NCBI GenBank assembly: GCA_963833505.1
Contig: CAWHYG010000004.1
Location: forward strand, 434,001-498,000
DNA length: 64,000 nucleotides
Direction of reading: 5' to 3'
Source of the DNA: CAWHYG01 sp963833505
GTDB lineage: Bacteria > Eisenbacteria > RBG-16-71-46 > CAIMUX01
Part shown: positions 32,681-42,012 of the stretch, piece by piece
Position numbering within the stretch: the stretch's first letter is position 1
Layout: the number at the start of each line of letters is the position of its first letter
Made by a program: the position numbers and the translations under genes
Notes under the pieces: generated by a model
Databases searched by the model: none
The model's input: only the letters and a program-made list of their open reading frames with translations
Told to the model about the DNA's origin: nothing

Positions 32681-32979
32681 TGCCGGCGCAGGTCCTGCCG
32701 ACCAAGGTCTATCTCCGAACGGGCGCGGCCCTTCTGGTGCTGCTGGTTCTCACCGTGGCGGCGGGCGAGTTCGACCTGGGGCCGGCCAGCCTCCTGATCG
32801 CCATGGCCATCGCCGTCGTCAAGGCCGGCCTGGTCGGCATGTTCTTCATGCATCTGCGCTATCGGCGCGGGGTGTTCCGCCTCTTCGCCGGCGTGGGCCT
32901 GATCTGGCTGTTCATCATGGTCTTCCTGACGCTGGCGGACGTGCTTCATCGGGGTTGGCTGGGCGCGGGGAGCCCGTGA
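32680..32979 (+). CDS. coxD: Cytochrome c oxidase subunit IV (small three-helix subunit)
   Basis: This is a 99-residue protein with three helices and the prokaryotic subunit IV motif VVKAGLVGMFFMHLRY. The ATG at 32680 overlaps the coxC stop as TGATG. It is the last gene of the operon that begins with actA. No strong intrinsic terminator was seen in the 188 bases that follow; a short CGGGAATCCCG palindrome is present. Confidence 0.92.
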   Translation: MPAQVLPTKVYLRTGAALLVLLVLTVAAGEFDLGPASLLIAMAIAVVKAGLVGMFFMHLRYRRGVFRLFAGVGLIWLFIMVFLTLADVLHRGWLGAGSP

Positions 32980-33167
32980 CCAGTCGTCCGTTCCGGCAAC
33001 GGTGCTTCGCGATCCGGGAATCCCGCCCCCTCGGGACAACCCGCCCCCCAAAAGATTTGAAACTGTGTCCCGCCGAACGGACCCCCTCGGCATCTAACCC
33101 GCATGGTCCAAGCCGTCGTGTCAGTTGCGACGGCCGTCGGTGATCCCGAATGTGGGGAGACTGTAGC

Positions 33168-34349
33168 GTGAGCAGAGGAATCCGCGTTTTCGGCGGTGAG
33201 CTTGGCGTCATCGCATTCGCCGCTGCGCTGGCCTTGAATTCCGGATGTCGCGAAAGCAAGGCGCAACGCATGGTGTTCCCGCCCCCGGAGGTTGCGGTGG
33301 TCACGGTCACGCCGCAATCCGTTCCTGAGACATTTGAATTCCCCGGCGAGATCGAGGCCTATCGCCGCGTGGAAGTCCGGGCTCGCGTGGAAGGCATTAT
33401 TGAGAAGCGTCCGTTCACCGAAGGGTCCATCGTCAAGGAGGGGCAGCTTCTCTACCAGTTGGACCAGGTTCGATATGACGCCGCCTATCGCGACGCCGAA
33501 GCCCGTCTCGAAAGTGCCAAGAGCACCTACGAGCGCCTGGAGCCGCTTCTGGCGCAGCACGCCGTAGCGCAACAGGACGTCGACAACGCGCGCTATCAAT
33601 ACGAATCAACCCGGGCGCTGGCGGATGAAGCCCAAAAGGACCTCTCGGATACCGAAGTCCGGGCCGAGATCAGCGGGCGCGTCGGCCGCACCCGGCTTGA
33701 AGTGGGCGCGCGAGTCACCGGGCCGGCCGATCTTCTCACCACCATCGATCAGCTCGACCCGATCTACGTCTCCTTCGAGCCTTCCGCCACGCAGCTCCTG
33801 GCCTGGAGGGCGGATCCCGCTTCCCGCGCCTTGATCGTTCCGGGGAGCAGCCTCCAGGTTCAACTCGTGCTCTCGGACGGATCCGTGTTGCCCCGAACGG
33901 GGAAGCTCGATTTCGTCGCCCCGGCGCTCGACCCCAGCACGGGCACGCAGGAGTTTCGGGGGATCTTCGACAACCACGACCTGGTGCTCGTCCCGGGACA
34001 ACCGGTCCGAGTCCGCCTCCTGGGCTTTGCCCAGGAGAAGGCGCTGGCTGTTCCCACCCGCGCCGTCCAGACCTCGCTCGGCAAGCAGTTCGTCCTGGTC
34101 GTCACGCCCGGTGACACCGCCCAGGCGCAAGACGTCGAAACAGGCCCTTGGAGCGGTTCCCGTTGGATCATCGAAAAGGGTCTGAAACCGGGGGATCGGG
34201 TGGTAGTGGACGGCCTGCAGAAGGTGATGCCGGGCCGGCCCGTGCATCCGGTGGCGGCGGCCGACTCGTCCTCGGCGCCCACGACGGCGGCGCAGCCCGG
34301 CGGCGCCTCGTCGAATCCGACCACGGAGCACGGCGGACCCCCGCGATGA
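33168..34349 (+). CDS. RND efflux periplasmic adaptor subunit (lipoprotein)
   Basis: This is the membrane-fusion protein of a tripartite efflux pump. The GTG at 33168 has GGGGAG eight bases upstream and gives 393 residues. A lipobox (ALALNSGC) anchors it to the inner membrane. The usual order of domains is visible: first lipoyl half (RRVEVRARVEGIIEK), alpha-helical hairpin (about residues 108-165), second lipoyl half (VRAEISGRVGRTRLEVGARV), beta-barrel (LDPIYVSFEPS) and membrane-proximal domain (IIEKGLKPGDRVVVDGLQKV). The C-terminal 40 residues are Pro/Ser/Thr-rich. It overlaps the pump gene (ATGA). Confidence 0.93.
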   Translation: MSRGIRVFGGELGVIAFAAALALNSGCRESKAQRMVFPPPEVAVVTVTPQSVPETFEFPGEIEAYRRVEVRARVEGIIEKRPFTEGSIVKEGQLLYQLDQVRYDAAYRDAEARLESAKSTYERLEPLLAQHAVAQQDVDNARYQYESTRALADEAQKDLSDTEVRAEISGRVGRTRLEVGARVTGPADLLTTIDQLDPIYVSFEPSATQLLAWRADPASRALIVPGSSLQVQLVLSDGSVLPRTGKLDFVAPALDPSTGTQEFRGIFDNHDLVLVPGQPVRVRLLGFAQEKALAVPTRAVQTSLGKQFVLVVTPGDTAQAQDVETGPWSGSRWIIEKGLKPGDRVVVDGLQKVMPGRPVHPVAAADSSSAPTTAAQPGGASSNPTTEHGGPPR

Positions 34350-37300
34350 GCGCGGCGCGGAACGACCAGGAAATCCGCTACTTTTTCATCCGCCGCCCCG
34401 TTCTGGCCGGGGTCGTCTCGATCCTCATCACCCTCATGGGCGCGTTCGCCATCCGGCTGCTGCCGGTCTCGCGCTATCCGCAGCTCACTCCGCCCGCTGT
34501 CCAAGTGTCGACGGTCTACCCCGGAGCGACAGCCCAGGACGTCGCCGAGGCGGTCGCGGCGCCCATCGAGGAGCAGCTCTCCGGGCTGCAGGGAATGATC
34601 TACTATTCCTCGGCCAACGCCAGCGACGGCACGATGAACCTGCAGGTCTACTTCGACGTGACGCGCCCCCAGGACCTGGCCGCGGTGGACGTCCAGAACG
34701 CGGTCCAGGTGGCGGAACCGCAGCTTCCCGACGTCGTCCGTCAGAACGGCATCACCATCCTCAAGGCCAACAGCGACATCCTCGGGGTCGTGGCTCTCTC
34801 CTCGAAGGATCCACGCTACGATGCCGCCTATCTGACCAACTACCTCAAACTCTACGTGGAAGACGAGATCAAGCGGGTGCCGGGCATCGGCAACGCGCAG
34901 ACCTTCGCCGAGCTCGAGTTCTCGATGCTCCTCAAGCTTGATCCCGACAAGATGGCCGCCCTGGGCATCACCGTCTCGGACGTCGAGAAGGCGGTGCAGG
35001 AGCAGAACGCGACCAGCCCGGCCGGCCGCCTGGGCCAGGAGCCGTCGCCTCCGGGAACGCAGCTCACTCTGCCGGTCACGACCATCGGCCGCCTGGAGAC
35101 GCCCGCCCAGTTCGACAGCATCATCGTGCGGGCGACGCCGGGAGGTCAGATCGTCCGGCTGCAGGATATCGGCCGTGCGGTGCTCGGCTCGCGCGACTAT
35201 GACACGGCCGGAAGGCTCAACGGCAGGGCGACGGCCATCGAGCTCCTCTTCCTTCGCCCCGGCGCCAACTCGCTTCAGGCGCGGAACGCGGTGGATCAGC
35301 GCATGCAAGAGCTGTCCAAGGGCTTCCCTCCGGGCGTGGACTACAGCATGCCGTTCGACACCACGCCCTTCGTGACCGCCTCGATCGAGGAGGTGGCCAA
35401 GACCCTCCTGGAAGCGATGCTCCTGGTCGCGCTGGTCGTGTTCGTCTTTTTGCAGAGCTGGCGCGCCACGCTCATCCCCATGCTGGCCGTGCCGGTGAGC
35501 GTGATCGGGACCTTCATGGGCCTCTATCTCCTTGGACTCTCGATCAACGTCCTGACCCTGTTCGCCCTCGTCCTGGCCATCGGCATCGTGGTGGACGACG
35601 CCATCGTGGTGATCGAGAACGTCGAGCGGATCATGGCCACGGAGAAGCTGCCCGCGCGGCTGGCGGCGGACAAGGCCATCCGCCAGGTGGCGCCGGCCCT
35701 GATCGCCATCGTGCTCTCCCTGGTCGCGGTATTCGTTCCGGTGGGCTTCACCGGCGGAGTCACGGGCCAGATGTTCAAGCAGTTCGCGATCACGATCACG
35801 ATCGCGGTGGTGCTGTCCGGCATCGTGGCGCTCACCCTCACGCCCGCCCTGTGCGCGCTGCTCCTGCGGGAAGCGAGCGACACCGCCCACACGAAGGGCT
35901 TCTTCGGACTGTTCAACCGCGGGTTCGCCCGGATGACGCGCGGCTATCTCGGCGGAGTGGATCATGTCTTGAGGCGGCCCCGCGGCTGGCTGGCCCTCTT
36001 CCCCATCGTGGTCGTGTTGTTGCTGGTTCTCTGGCGGCATGTCCCTCCCGCCTTCGTCCTGACCGAAGACAAGGGCTACTTCGCCGTGGCCGTGCAGCTC
36101 CCGGACGCGGCTTCGCTCCAGCGGACCGACGCCGTGGTCAAGCGCGTGGAAGGCTATCTCCGGCAGGAGTCGGCGGTGCAGAACATCGTCGCGCTGGAGG
36201 GCCTCGACATTCTCAGCCGGACCAGCCAGCCCAACAGCGCAGTCATCTTCGTGAACGTGAAACCCTGGAAGGAACGCAAGGCGAACGATTCGATCGACGC
36301 CATCACCCGGCGGCTGAGCGGACGCCTCTTCGGGATGACCGACGCCATGGGTTTCGCCTTCAATCTCCCGGAAATTCCGGGACTGGGCACGACCTCCGGA
36401 GTGGAGGCGCAGCTCCAGGCCCGGTCGGGCCAGCCGGTGGCCGATTTCGCCAACCAGGTCCAGTCCTTCGTGCAGGCGGCCAACCAGCTTCCGTCCGTCC
36501 AGGGGGTGCAATCGAACTTCCGCGCCAACGTGCCGCAGCTTTTCGTCAAGGTGGATCGAGCCACGGCCAAGGAACGGGGAGTGAACCTGAGCGATCTGTT
36601 CGGCACGCTTCAGGCGCTTCTGTCCACCCTCTACATCAACGACTTCAACCTGTACGGCCACACCTATCGCGTGCAGGCGGAGGCGGAGTCGCAGTTCCGC
36701 CAGTCGCCGGCCGATATCGGCCGTCTGTACGTTCCGGGATCGAACGGCGCGATGGTTCCCGTCTCTTCCCTCACCAGCACCCAGTTCCGCTCCGCGCCCA
36801 CGCTTCTATCCCGCTTCAACGGTTTCACCTCGGCCTTGATCGCGGCCACGCCCCGCCCCGGTCACAGCTCCGGCCAGGTCATGCGGGAGTTCGACAATCT
36901 GGTGCGCTCGCGCTTCGAGCCGCAGGGCCTCGCCCTCGCCTATTCGGGCCAGTCCTACCAGGAGCGGACCTCGGGCGGAGCGGCCGGCCTGGTGCTGGTG
37001 CTCGGCCTCGTCGTGGTCTTCCTGGTTCTGGCCGCCCAGTATGAAAGCTGGTCCCTGCCCTTCGCGGTCCTGCTCGGGGTTCCGATCGGCCTCCTGGGCG
37101 CGCTCGTCGGCATCTGGGCGCGCGGGCAATCGGCCGACGTCTACTTCCAGGTCGGGCTGATCACCGTGGTCGGCCTGGCCGCCAAGAATGCGATCCTCAT
37201 CGTCGAGTTTGCAAACACCCTCCGCGAACAGGGCATGTCGGTGATCGAGGCCGCGCTTCACGCCGCCCGAGACCGCTTCCGGCCCATTCTCATGACGTCG

Positions 37301-37510
37301 CTCGCATTCATGTTCGGCGTCAGCCCGCTGCTCTTCGCGACCGGAGCCGGCGCCGTCAGCCGGCGCTCCATCGGCACGACCGTCTTCGTCGGCATGCTCT
37401 TCGCCACCACGATCGGAGTCTTCTTCATCCCGCTCTCGTTCCGGATCATCCGGGGCGTTTCGGAGGGCCGGCGAAGGAAGGAAGAAACGCCGGCTGGAGG
37501 TGAGGCATGA
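34346..37510 (+). CDS. RND efflux transporter, HAE1 (AcrB-like) permease
   Basis: This is the proton-driven inner-membrane pump. The 1054-residue protein begins with the first helix PVLAGVVSILITLMGAFAIR and SRYPQLTPPAVQVSTVYPGA, both classical. The proton-relay DD is in TM4 (GIVVDDAIVVIENVER), and the porter and docking domains follow in the two repeated halves. The second half ends with GLAAKNAILIVEFA, with the TM10 lysine. Start: ATG 34346, overlapping the adaptor stop; upstream in-frame codons shadow the adaptor. Substrate is unknown; HAE1 pumps export drugs, detergents and fatty acids. Confidence 0.95.
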   Translation: MSAARNDQEIRYFFIRRPVLAGVVSILITLMGAFAIRLLPVSRYPQLTPPAVQVSTVYPGATAQDVAEAVAAPIEEQLSGLQGMIYYSSANASDGTMNLQVYFDVTRPQDLAAVDVQNAVQVAEPQLPDVVRQNGITILKANSDILGVVALSSKDPRYDAAYLTNYLKLYVEDEIKRVPGIGNAQTFAELEFSMLLKLDPDKMAALGITVSDVEKAVQEQNATSPAGRLGQEPSPPGTQLTLPVTTIGRLETPAQFDSIIVRATPGGQIVRLQDIGRAVLGSRDYDTAGRLNGRATAIELLFLRPGANSLQARNAVDQRMQELSKGFPPGVDYSMPFDTTPFVTASIEEVAKTLLEAMLLVALVVFVFLQSWRATLIPMLAVPVSVIGTFMGLYLLGLSINVLTLFALVLAIGIVVDDAIVVIENVERIMATEKLPARLAADKAIRQVAPALIAIVLSLVAVFVPVGFTGGVTGQMFKQFAITITIAVVLSGIVALTLTPALCALLLREASDTAHTKGFFGLFNRGFARMTRGYLGGVDHVLRRPRGWLALFPIVVVLLLVLWRHVPPAFVLTEDKGYFAVAVQLPDAASLQRTDAVVKRVEGYLRQESAVQNIVALEGLDILSRTSQPNSAVIFVNVKPWKERKANDSIDAITRRLSGRLFGMTDAMGFAFNLPEIPGLGTTSGVEAQLQARSGQPVADFANQVQSFVQAANQLPSVQGVQSNFRANVPQLFVKVDRATAKERGVNLSDLFGTLQALLSTLYINDFNLYGHTYRVQAEAESQFRQSPADIGRLYVPGSNGAMVPVSSLTSTQFRSAPTLLSRFNGFTSALIAATPRPGHSSGQVMREFDNLVRSRFEPQGLALAYSGQSYQERTSGGAAGLVLVLGLVVVFLVLAAQYESWSLPFAVLLGVPIGLLGALVGIWARGQSADVYFQVGLITVVGLAAKNAILIVEFANTLREQGMSVIEAALHAARDRFRPILMTSLAFMFGVSPLLFATGAGAVSRRSIGTTVFVGMLFATTIGVFFIPLSFRIIRGVSEGRRRKEETPAGGEA

Positions 37511-39006
37511 AGTTCCGCGCGGCTCTCCTCTGGCTTCCGGCGCTGTTGGCGGGTTGCGCCGCCGGGCCGCACTATCGCCCTCCCGCGGAGCCTGTGGCCA
37601 CGCTGCCGGTGAGAATCACGGTGACTCCGGACAGCACCCGGACGTACTTCGATTCCCTGGCCACGGCGGCGCGTGCGGACACGGCCGGGCTGCCGGTGTT
37701 TCCCGCCCTCCCGCCTCTGGCTTTGACTCCGGCCTCGATGGCCGACCTGAACTGGCGGGACGTGCTGCGCGACTCCACGTTGACCCGCCTCGTGACCATC
37801 GCCCTGAGCCGGAACCGGGACCTTGAGCAGGCGCGGGCCCGGATTCGCGAGTACCGCGCCGAGGTTCGGGTCGCGCGGGCGCCCCTGTTGCCGGATCTGT
37901 CGCTTCTTGGAAGCGTGTCCCGGAACAAGATCACCCTGGGCACGACGCTCGTCCCGCCTTATACAGCCATGGACGCGGAAGCCACCGTCTCCTGGGAGCT
38001 GGATGTCTTCGGCGGAGCCCGCCGCGGTCTCGAGGCCGCTCAGGCCGATCGGGCCTCGCAGGAAGACCTCGAGCAGGCCACGGTGCTGTCCTTGATCAGC
38101 CAGGTCGCGGACGGGTACCTGCAGCTTCTCGAGCTGGATCAGGAACGGGACATCGCCAACCAGACCGTCGCCTCGCGGAAGGTCACGCTGGGCCTGGCCC
38201 GGCGCCGGTTCGCCCAGGGCGTGATCTCCGAGCTGGACGTGCGCCAGTTCGAAGCCGAGGTGGCGGTGGCGGCCTCCCGCCTGGCGCAGGTCGAACAGCT
38301 TCGGGCCGAGCAGGAGCACGGACTTGACGTCCTCATGGGCGCAGGAGCGATATCGATTCCGGGGGGCGGGTCGCTGGCGGCCATGGCCCGAACCGTAACC
38401 GTGCCGGACTCGGTTTCGGGATCGCTTCTTCTCCGGCGCCCCGACGTGCAGGCGTCAGAACGCGCCTTCGCGGCGGCCACGGCGCGGATCGGCGTCGCCG
38501 ATGCCGCCAGGCTCCCCTCCTTCGTCGTCTCCGCAGCCTACGGCTCGCAGTCCCCGAATTCCGAGGGACTGTTCAAGAAACGGGCGGAGATCTACGAGTT
38601 CTTCGGCGGAATCTCCATTCCGATCTTCGCCGGAGGGCGGCTTCAGGGAGAGGTCCAGGCCGCGCGCGCTCGAGCCGATGAGGCCCGGGACCAGTACGAG
38701 CAGACGCTGCTGGCCGCGGTGGGCGAGGCCGGGGACGCGCTGGCCGGCGTGCGGACGTCGCGCGAGAACGCGGCCGCGCTCGACCTGCAGGTCACGGCTC
38801 TTCGCCGCGCTCTGGATCTGGCCGAGTTGCGCTACCGCACCGGCGTCTCCAACTACCTCGACGTCCTCGACTCGGAACGAAGCCTCTTCGACGCCCAGCT
38901 CGAGGCGAGCCAGGCCGAGCTCAGCCAGCTCACCTCCGTGGTCCAGTTGTACAAGGCATTGGGCGGAGGCTGGCCGGCAGCCTGCGGAGACCCGACGGGG
39001 CGTTGA
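37507..39006 (+). CDS. Outer-membrane efflux channel, NodT/TolC family lipoprotein
   Basis: This 499-residue protein completes the efflux pump. The lipobox LLAGC precedes AAGPHYRPP, the usual NodT opening with VGPxYxxP-like sequence. Two repeated coiled-coil/barrel halves follow, with DLNWRDVLRDSTLTRLVTIA, ATVSWELDVFGG and the repeat LDVLDSERSLFDAQLEAS near the end. The segment between the lipobox and the first repeat is longer than usual (about 60 residues with TPDSTRTYFDSLA). It overlaps the pump gene by ATGA and is the last gene of the operon. Confidence 0.93.
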   Translation: MKFRAALLWLPALLAGCAAGPHYRPPAEPVATLPVRITVTPDSTRTYFDSLATAARADTAGLPVFPALPPLALTPASMADLNWRDVLRDSTLTRLVTIALSRNRDLEQARARIREYRAEVRVARAPLLPDLSLLGSVSRNKITLGTTLVPPYTAMDAEATVSWELDVFGGARRGLEAAQADRASQEDLEQATVLSLISQVADGYLQLLELDQERDIANQTVASRKVTLGLARRRFAQGVISELDVRQFEAEVAVAASRLAQVEQLRAEQEHGLDVLMGAGAISIPGGGSLAAMARTVTVPDSVSGSLLLRRPDVQASERAFAAATARIGVADAARLPSFVVSAAYGSQSPNSEGLFKKRAEIYEFFGGISIPIFAGGRLQGEVQAARARADEARDQYEQTLLAAVGEAGDALAGVRTSRENAAALDLQVTALRRALDLAELRYRTGVSNYLDVLDSERSLFDAQLEASQAELSQLTSVVQLYKALGGGWPAACGDPTGR

Positions 39007-39021
39007 GCCGAATCAGAACGA

Positions 39022-39059
39022 CCGGAACGAATGCCGCACCGGCGGCGGTTCCGTTCCGG
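39022..39059 (+). terminator. Long inverted repeat after the RND operon
   Basis: CCGGAACG (39022-39029) pairs with CGTTCCGG (39052-39059). Inside the loop GCCGC pairs with GCGGC around ACCG, so the RNA would form one long stem with a small internal bulge. It starts 16 bases after the efflux-channel stop. There is no U-tract, so it may be a processing or Rho-assisted end and not a classical intrinsic terminator. Confidence 0.4.
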
Positions 39060-39253
39060 CCGTCGGAACCGTCTCGACTCGCAGGCCCGCCGCGTCTCCG
39101 GCCCTCGCCCCGGCTCCGCCGACTGCCCGATCTCCCCGGCCGCTGGCGCCGCCGGAAGGGCCGCCTTGCCCGCACCTCCGAGATCGCATAAGCTCCAGCG
39201 GGCCGGTCCTGAATCGGCGGCACGGTTATGGCACTCGCGAAGGGAGGAGACGC

Positions 39254-41008
39254 ATGGCCGACGGCTCCGAGGGAGGCAGCATCCTCTACTACGGCGACAA
39301 TCTCGACGTCCTTCGCCGTCACGTGCGTGACGAGACCGTTGACCTCGTCTACCTCGATCCACCCTTCAAGAGCAATCAGGACTACAACGTCCTCTTCGCC
39401 GAACGGAATGGAACCCGTTCCGCCGCCCAGATCATGGCCTTCGAGGACACCTGGCGTTGGGACCAAGGCGCCGAAGCGGCCTATCTCGAGATCGTCGAGG
39501 CCGGCGGCCGCGCCAGCCAGGTCATGCAGGCATTCCGCATGTTCCTGGGCGAGAACGACATGATGGCCTACCTGGCGATGATGGCGCCGCGACTGGCGGA
39601 GCTCCGCCGCACCATGAAGCCCACCGCGTCGATCTACCTTCATTGCGATCCGACGGCCAGCCACTATCTGAAGCTTCTCATGGACGCGATCTTCGATCCC
39701 AGGAGGTTTCGCAGCGAGATCATCTGGAAACGATCCAGCGCCCACAGCGACGCCAAGCAGGGGCGGCGGATCCATGGCCACATCCACGACGTCCTTCTCT
39801 TCTACACCAAGGGCGATACTTGGAAGTGGAACGACCTGTTCACACCGTATGAAGAGTCCTACGTCGACCGGGACTATCGACTGGTCGACCATGACACCGG
39901 CCGGCGTTTCCGCCGCGACAACCTGACGGCGGCTCGGCCCGGGGGCGACACCCACTATGAATGGCGCGTGAAGAAGCGGGCCGGCCTCAGGGAACGGTGG
40001 CAGGCCGACCTCGACGACGAATACCTGAACGCGGCACCCGGCTGGGAATACAAGGGTGTGCTTCCCTACAAGGGTCGCTACTGGGCGTACTCGTTGGAGA
40101 ACATGCGACGGTTCGCCCAACAGGGGCGCCTCCGTCACACCTATGATGGAACGCCGGAATACCAGCGGTTTCTCGACGAGATGCCCGGCGTGCCGCTGCA
40201 GGACGTCTGGACCGATATCACGCCGATCGTCGCCGGCACCGCGGAACGTTTGGGGTATCCGACCCAGAAGCCGGAGGCCCTGCTTGAGCGCATTATCGCG
40301 GCCTCGAGCGACGAGGGGGATACGGTCCTGGATCCCTTCTGCGGTTGCGGCACAACGGTCGCCGTGGCGGAACGTCTGAGGCGCCGCTGGATCGGCATCG
40401 ATGTCACCCATCTGGCGATCTCGCTCATGAAGCATCGCCTGGCCACCGCCTTCGATCACCCTGTAAATCTCACGGTCGTGGGCGAACCGACCGATCTGGC
40501 CGGCGCTCAGGCGCTGGCGAAGGAGAGCCCGTTCCAGTTTCAGTATTGGGCCCTCGGCCTCGTCGGGGCTAGAACCGCCGACCAGAAGAAAGGCGCCGAC
40601 AAGGGCGTCGACGGCCGCCTGTACTTTCATGACGAGGACCTTTCGGGCAAGCTGGGAAAGACGAAGCAAATCATCTTCTCAGTCAAATCGGGGAAGACGA
40701 GCTCCCGTGACGTCCGGGACCTCCTCGGAGTGGTTGAGCGCGAGAAGGCCCAGATCGGCGTTCTGCTCACGTTGCAGGAACCGACGCGCGACATGAGGAC
40801 GGAAGCGGTCAAGGCCGGGTTCTATGAGTCGGTCTACGGCAAGCATCCGCGGTGTCAGATTCTGACGATCGCCGGGCTCCTCGTCGGCGCGCGATTGGAC
40901 TGTCCTCCGATCAACGTCACGCTGAAGCGGGCTCCACGCGTGAAGGAGGAGGCGCCGGAGAGTCCCGGGCTCTTCGACGCTCCGGCCGCAGCTCGAAAGG
41001 GGCGCTGA
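39254..41008 (+). CDS. Beta-class DNA methyltransferase fused to a PD-(D/E)XK-like nuclease domain
   Basis: The 584-residue protein methylates DNA bases (N4-cytosine or N6-adenine) using SAM. The catalytic DPPF motif is at residues 35-38 (VYLDPPFKSNQDYN), and the SAM-binding motif DPFCGCGTT comes later, giving the beta-class order. The last 130 residues start with FQYWALGLVGARTADQKK and contain GVDG (Asp453) and FSVKSGK (Lys478), as in Mrr-like restriction folds. This suggests a single-chain restriction-modification enzyme or a nuclease-derived targeting domain. The ATG at 39254 has GGGAGGA upstream. The nuclease motif has Ser in place of the more common Glu/Gln before the Lys, so cutting activity is uncertain. 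Confidence 0.88.
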   Translation: MADGSEGGSILYYGDNLDVLRRHVRDETVDLVYLDPPFKSNQDYNVLFAERNGTRSAAQIMAFEDTWRWDQGAEAAYLEIVEAGGRASQVMQAFRMFLGENDMMAYLAMMAPRLAELRRTMKPTASIYLHCDPTASHYLKLLMDAIFDPRRFRSEIIWKRSSAHSDAKQGRRIHGHIHDVLLFYTKGDTWKWNDLFTPYEESYVDRDYRLVDHDTGRRFRRDNLTAARPGGDTHYEWRVKKRAGLRERWQADLDDEYLNAAPGWEYKGVLPYKGRYWAYSLENMRRFAQQGRLRHTYDGTPEYQRFLDEMPGVPLQDVWTDITPIVAGTAERLGYPTQKPEALLERIIAASSDEGDTVLDPFCGCGTTVAVAERLRRRWIGIDVTHLAISLMKHRLATAFDHPVNLTVVGEPTDLAGAQALAKESPFQFQYWALGLVGARTADQKKGADKGVDGRLYFHDEDLSGKLGKTKQIIFSVKSGKTSSRDVRDLLGVVEREKAQIGVLLTLQEPTRDMRTEAVKAGFYESVYGKHPRCQILTIAGLLVGARLDCPPINVTLKRAPRVKEEAPESPGLFDAPAAARKGR

Positions 41009-41088
41009 CGATCATTCCGCCCGAGACAGACGAACCCCAGCCGTCCGTGCCGGAGGTCCAGGCCGATCCGGCCGAGGAGGGAAAAGAC

Positions 41089-41679
41089 GTGCACCCAGTC
41101 GAGCGGGTTCATCTGGCGTCCGGATCCCTGTCTTTCCGGCATCTGCTCATCGATGCGGCGATGATCGTCTTCAGCGTTCTGCTCGCCTTGAGTCTCGAGT
41201 CGTGGCACGAGCGGCACGCGCAGAGGGAACTGGCGAGGCACGCGCTGGAGAACATACGCGCCGAGCTGACGTATGACCTCTCCCGGATCGACGCCGGCCT
41301 GGTCAGGCATCAGGAGGTCGTCGACCATCTCTCGACCGAGCTGGCGGGACTGGACGCGGGCACCTGGCCGAAGGCTGAAGAGCCGCTTTACCCCACGGCC
41401 CTGTACAACTCCGCCTGGACGGCGGCGATGTCCACCGGGACGATCGCCCACATGGACCTGGCCACGGTGCAAGCGGCGTCCCGTTTCTATGAGATCAACG
41501 GCTGGAAGGATCGGATCGAAGATTCCTGGATCCGCCTCATGACGACGTCGGCTGCCGACAAGACCGCCATGCGGCAGCGGCTGACCTCGCTGCAGTATCT
41601 GGCCAGGACCTACATGGAGGTGGAACAGGAGCTGAAGAAGGCGGCAGAGGAGGCGCTGAAGGCGATTCCCGCCCGCTGA
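41089..41679 (+). CDS. Single-pass membrane protein, DUF6090-like
   Basis: I start this gene at the GTG at 41089, which has GAGGAGGG seven bases upstream, giving 196 residues; the frame is open further upstream but overlaps the methyltransferase gene. The protein has a hydrophobic segment (LIDAAMIVFSVLLALSLESW) followed by a long helical part (ERHAQRELARHALENIRAEL, then residues rich in Glu/Ala) and a C-terminal coiled coil. The pattern of one helix, then W(H/E)E...R...A..L..I..EL, recalls the DUF6090 type of small inner-membrane proteins, function unknown. It is 80 bases from the methyltransferase, so a functional link is possible but unproven. Confidence 0.65.
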   Translation: MHPVERVHLASGSLSFRHLLIDAAMIVFSVLLALSLESWHERHAQRELARHALENIRAELTYDLSRIDAGLVRHQEVVDHLSTELAGLDAGTWPKAEEPLYPTALYNSAWTAAMSTGTIAHMDLATVQAASRFYEINGWKDRIEDSWIRLMTTSAADKTAMRQRLTSLQYLARTYMEVEQELKKAAEEALKAIPAR

Positions 41680-41759
41680 CGATTTACCGGGCGCGCCACC
41701 GTCGCTCGGCCGATCGCTCTTCTGAGCTCCTCAGTCCTCCGTCTCCCCGCTGGTAGAAC

Positions 41760-41776
41760 TTTCAAGCTTATTGAAA
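41760..41776. promoter_or_regulatory. Inverted repeat, candidate enhancer site for a sigma-54 activator
   Basis: TTTCAA-GCTTA-TTGAAA is a perfect six-base inverted repeat with a five-base spacer. It lies about 150 bases upstream of the sigma-54 promoter at 41923, the usual distance for an enhancer-binding protein site. The sigma-54 response regulator encoded at 43572 is the obvious candidate to bind it; this is inference. Confidence 0.45.
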
Positions 41777-41922
41777 ATCCGCTCCTCGGCCCCGACGGAA
41801 AAGTTCGCCCAATCCGGGCCGGCGGTCGGAAGTCGGGGGCCGTCCAGGACGCCGGAGGCGGAAGGCATCCGTAAACGCGGCGTGCCTGCGCTTTCGCCGG
41901 TCGCTGCGAGCGGCCGTGCGGC

Positions 41923-41938
41923 TGGCACCGGAGTTGCT
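41923..41938 (+). promoter_or_regulatory. Sigma-54 (-24/-12) promoter
   Basis: TGGCAC-CGGAG-TTGCT matches the sigma-54 consensus TGGCAC-N5-TTGCW at every position with exact spacing. It ends 74 bases before the ATG at 42013. Transcription from here requires an AAA+ activator, and one is encoded three genes downstream. Confidence 0.8.
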
Positions 41939-42012
41939 TCGATCCGGATGTTGCCGCGGAGCGGCCCCCGGCCGGAGGTCACTCCCCGGGTCTCAGAGAA
42001 GGAGGAATTGAA

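Larger units (their letters stand above)
41680..42012. other. Intergenic control region of the sortase substrate gene
   Basis: These 333 bases contain no gene. They hold an inverted repeat and a sigma-54 promoter (separate entries) upstream of the secreted-protein gene. The bases around 41750-41780 are clearly more AT-rich than the surroundings. Confidence 0.6.
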
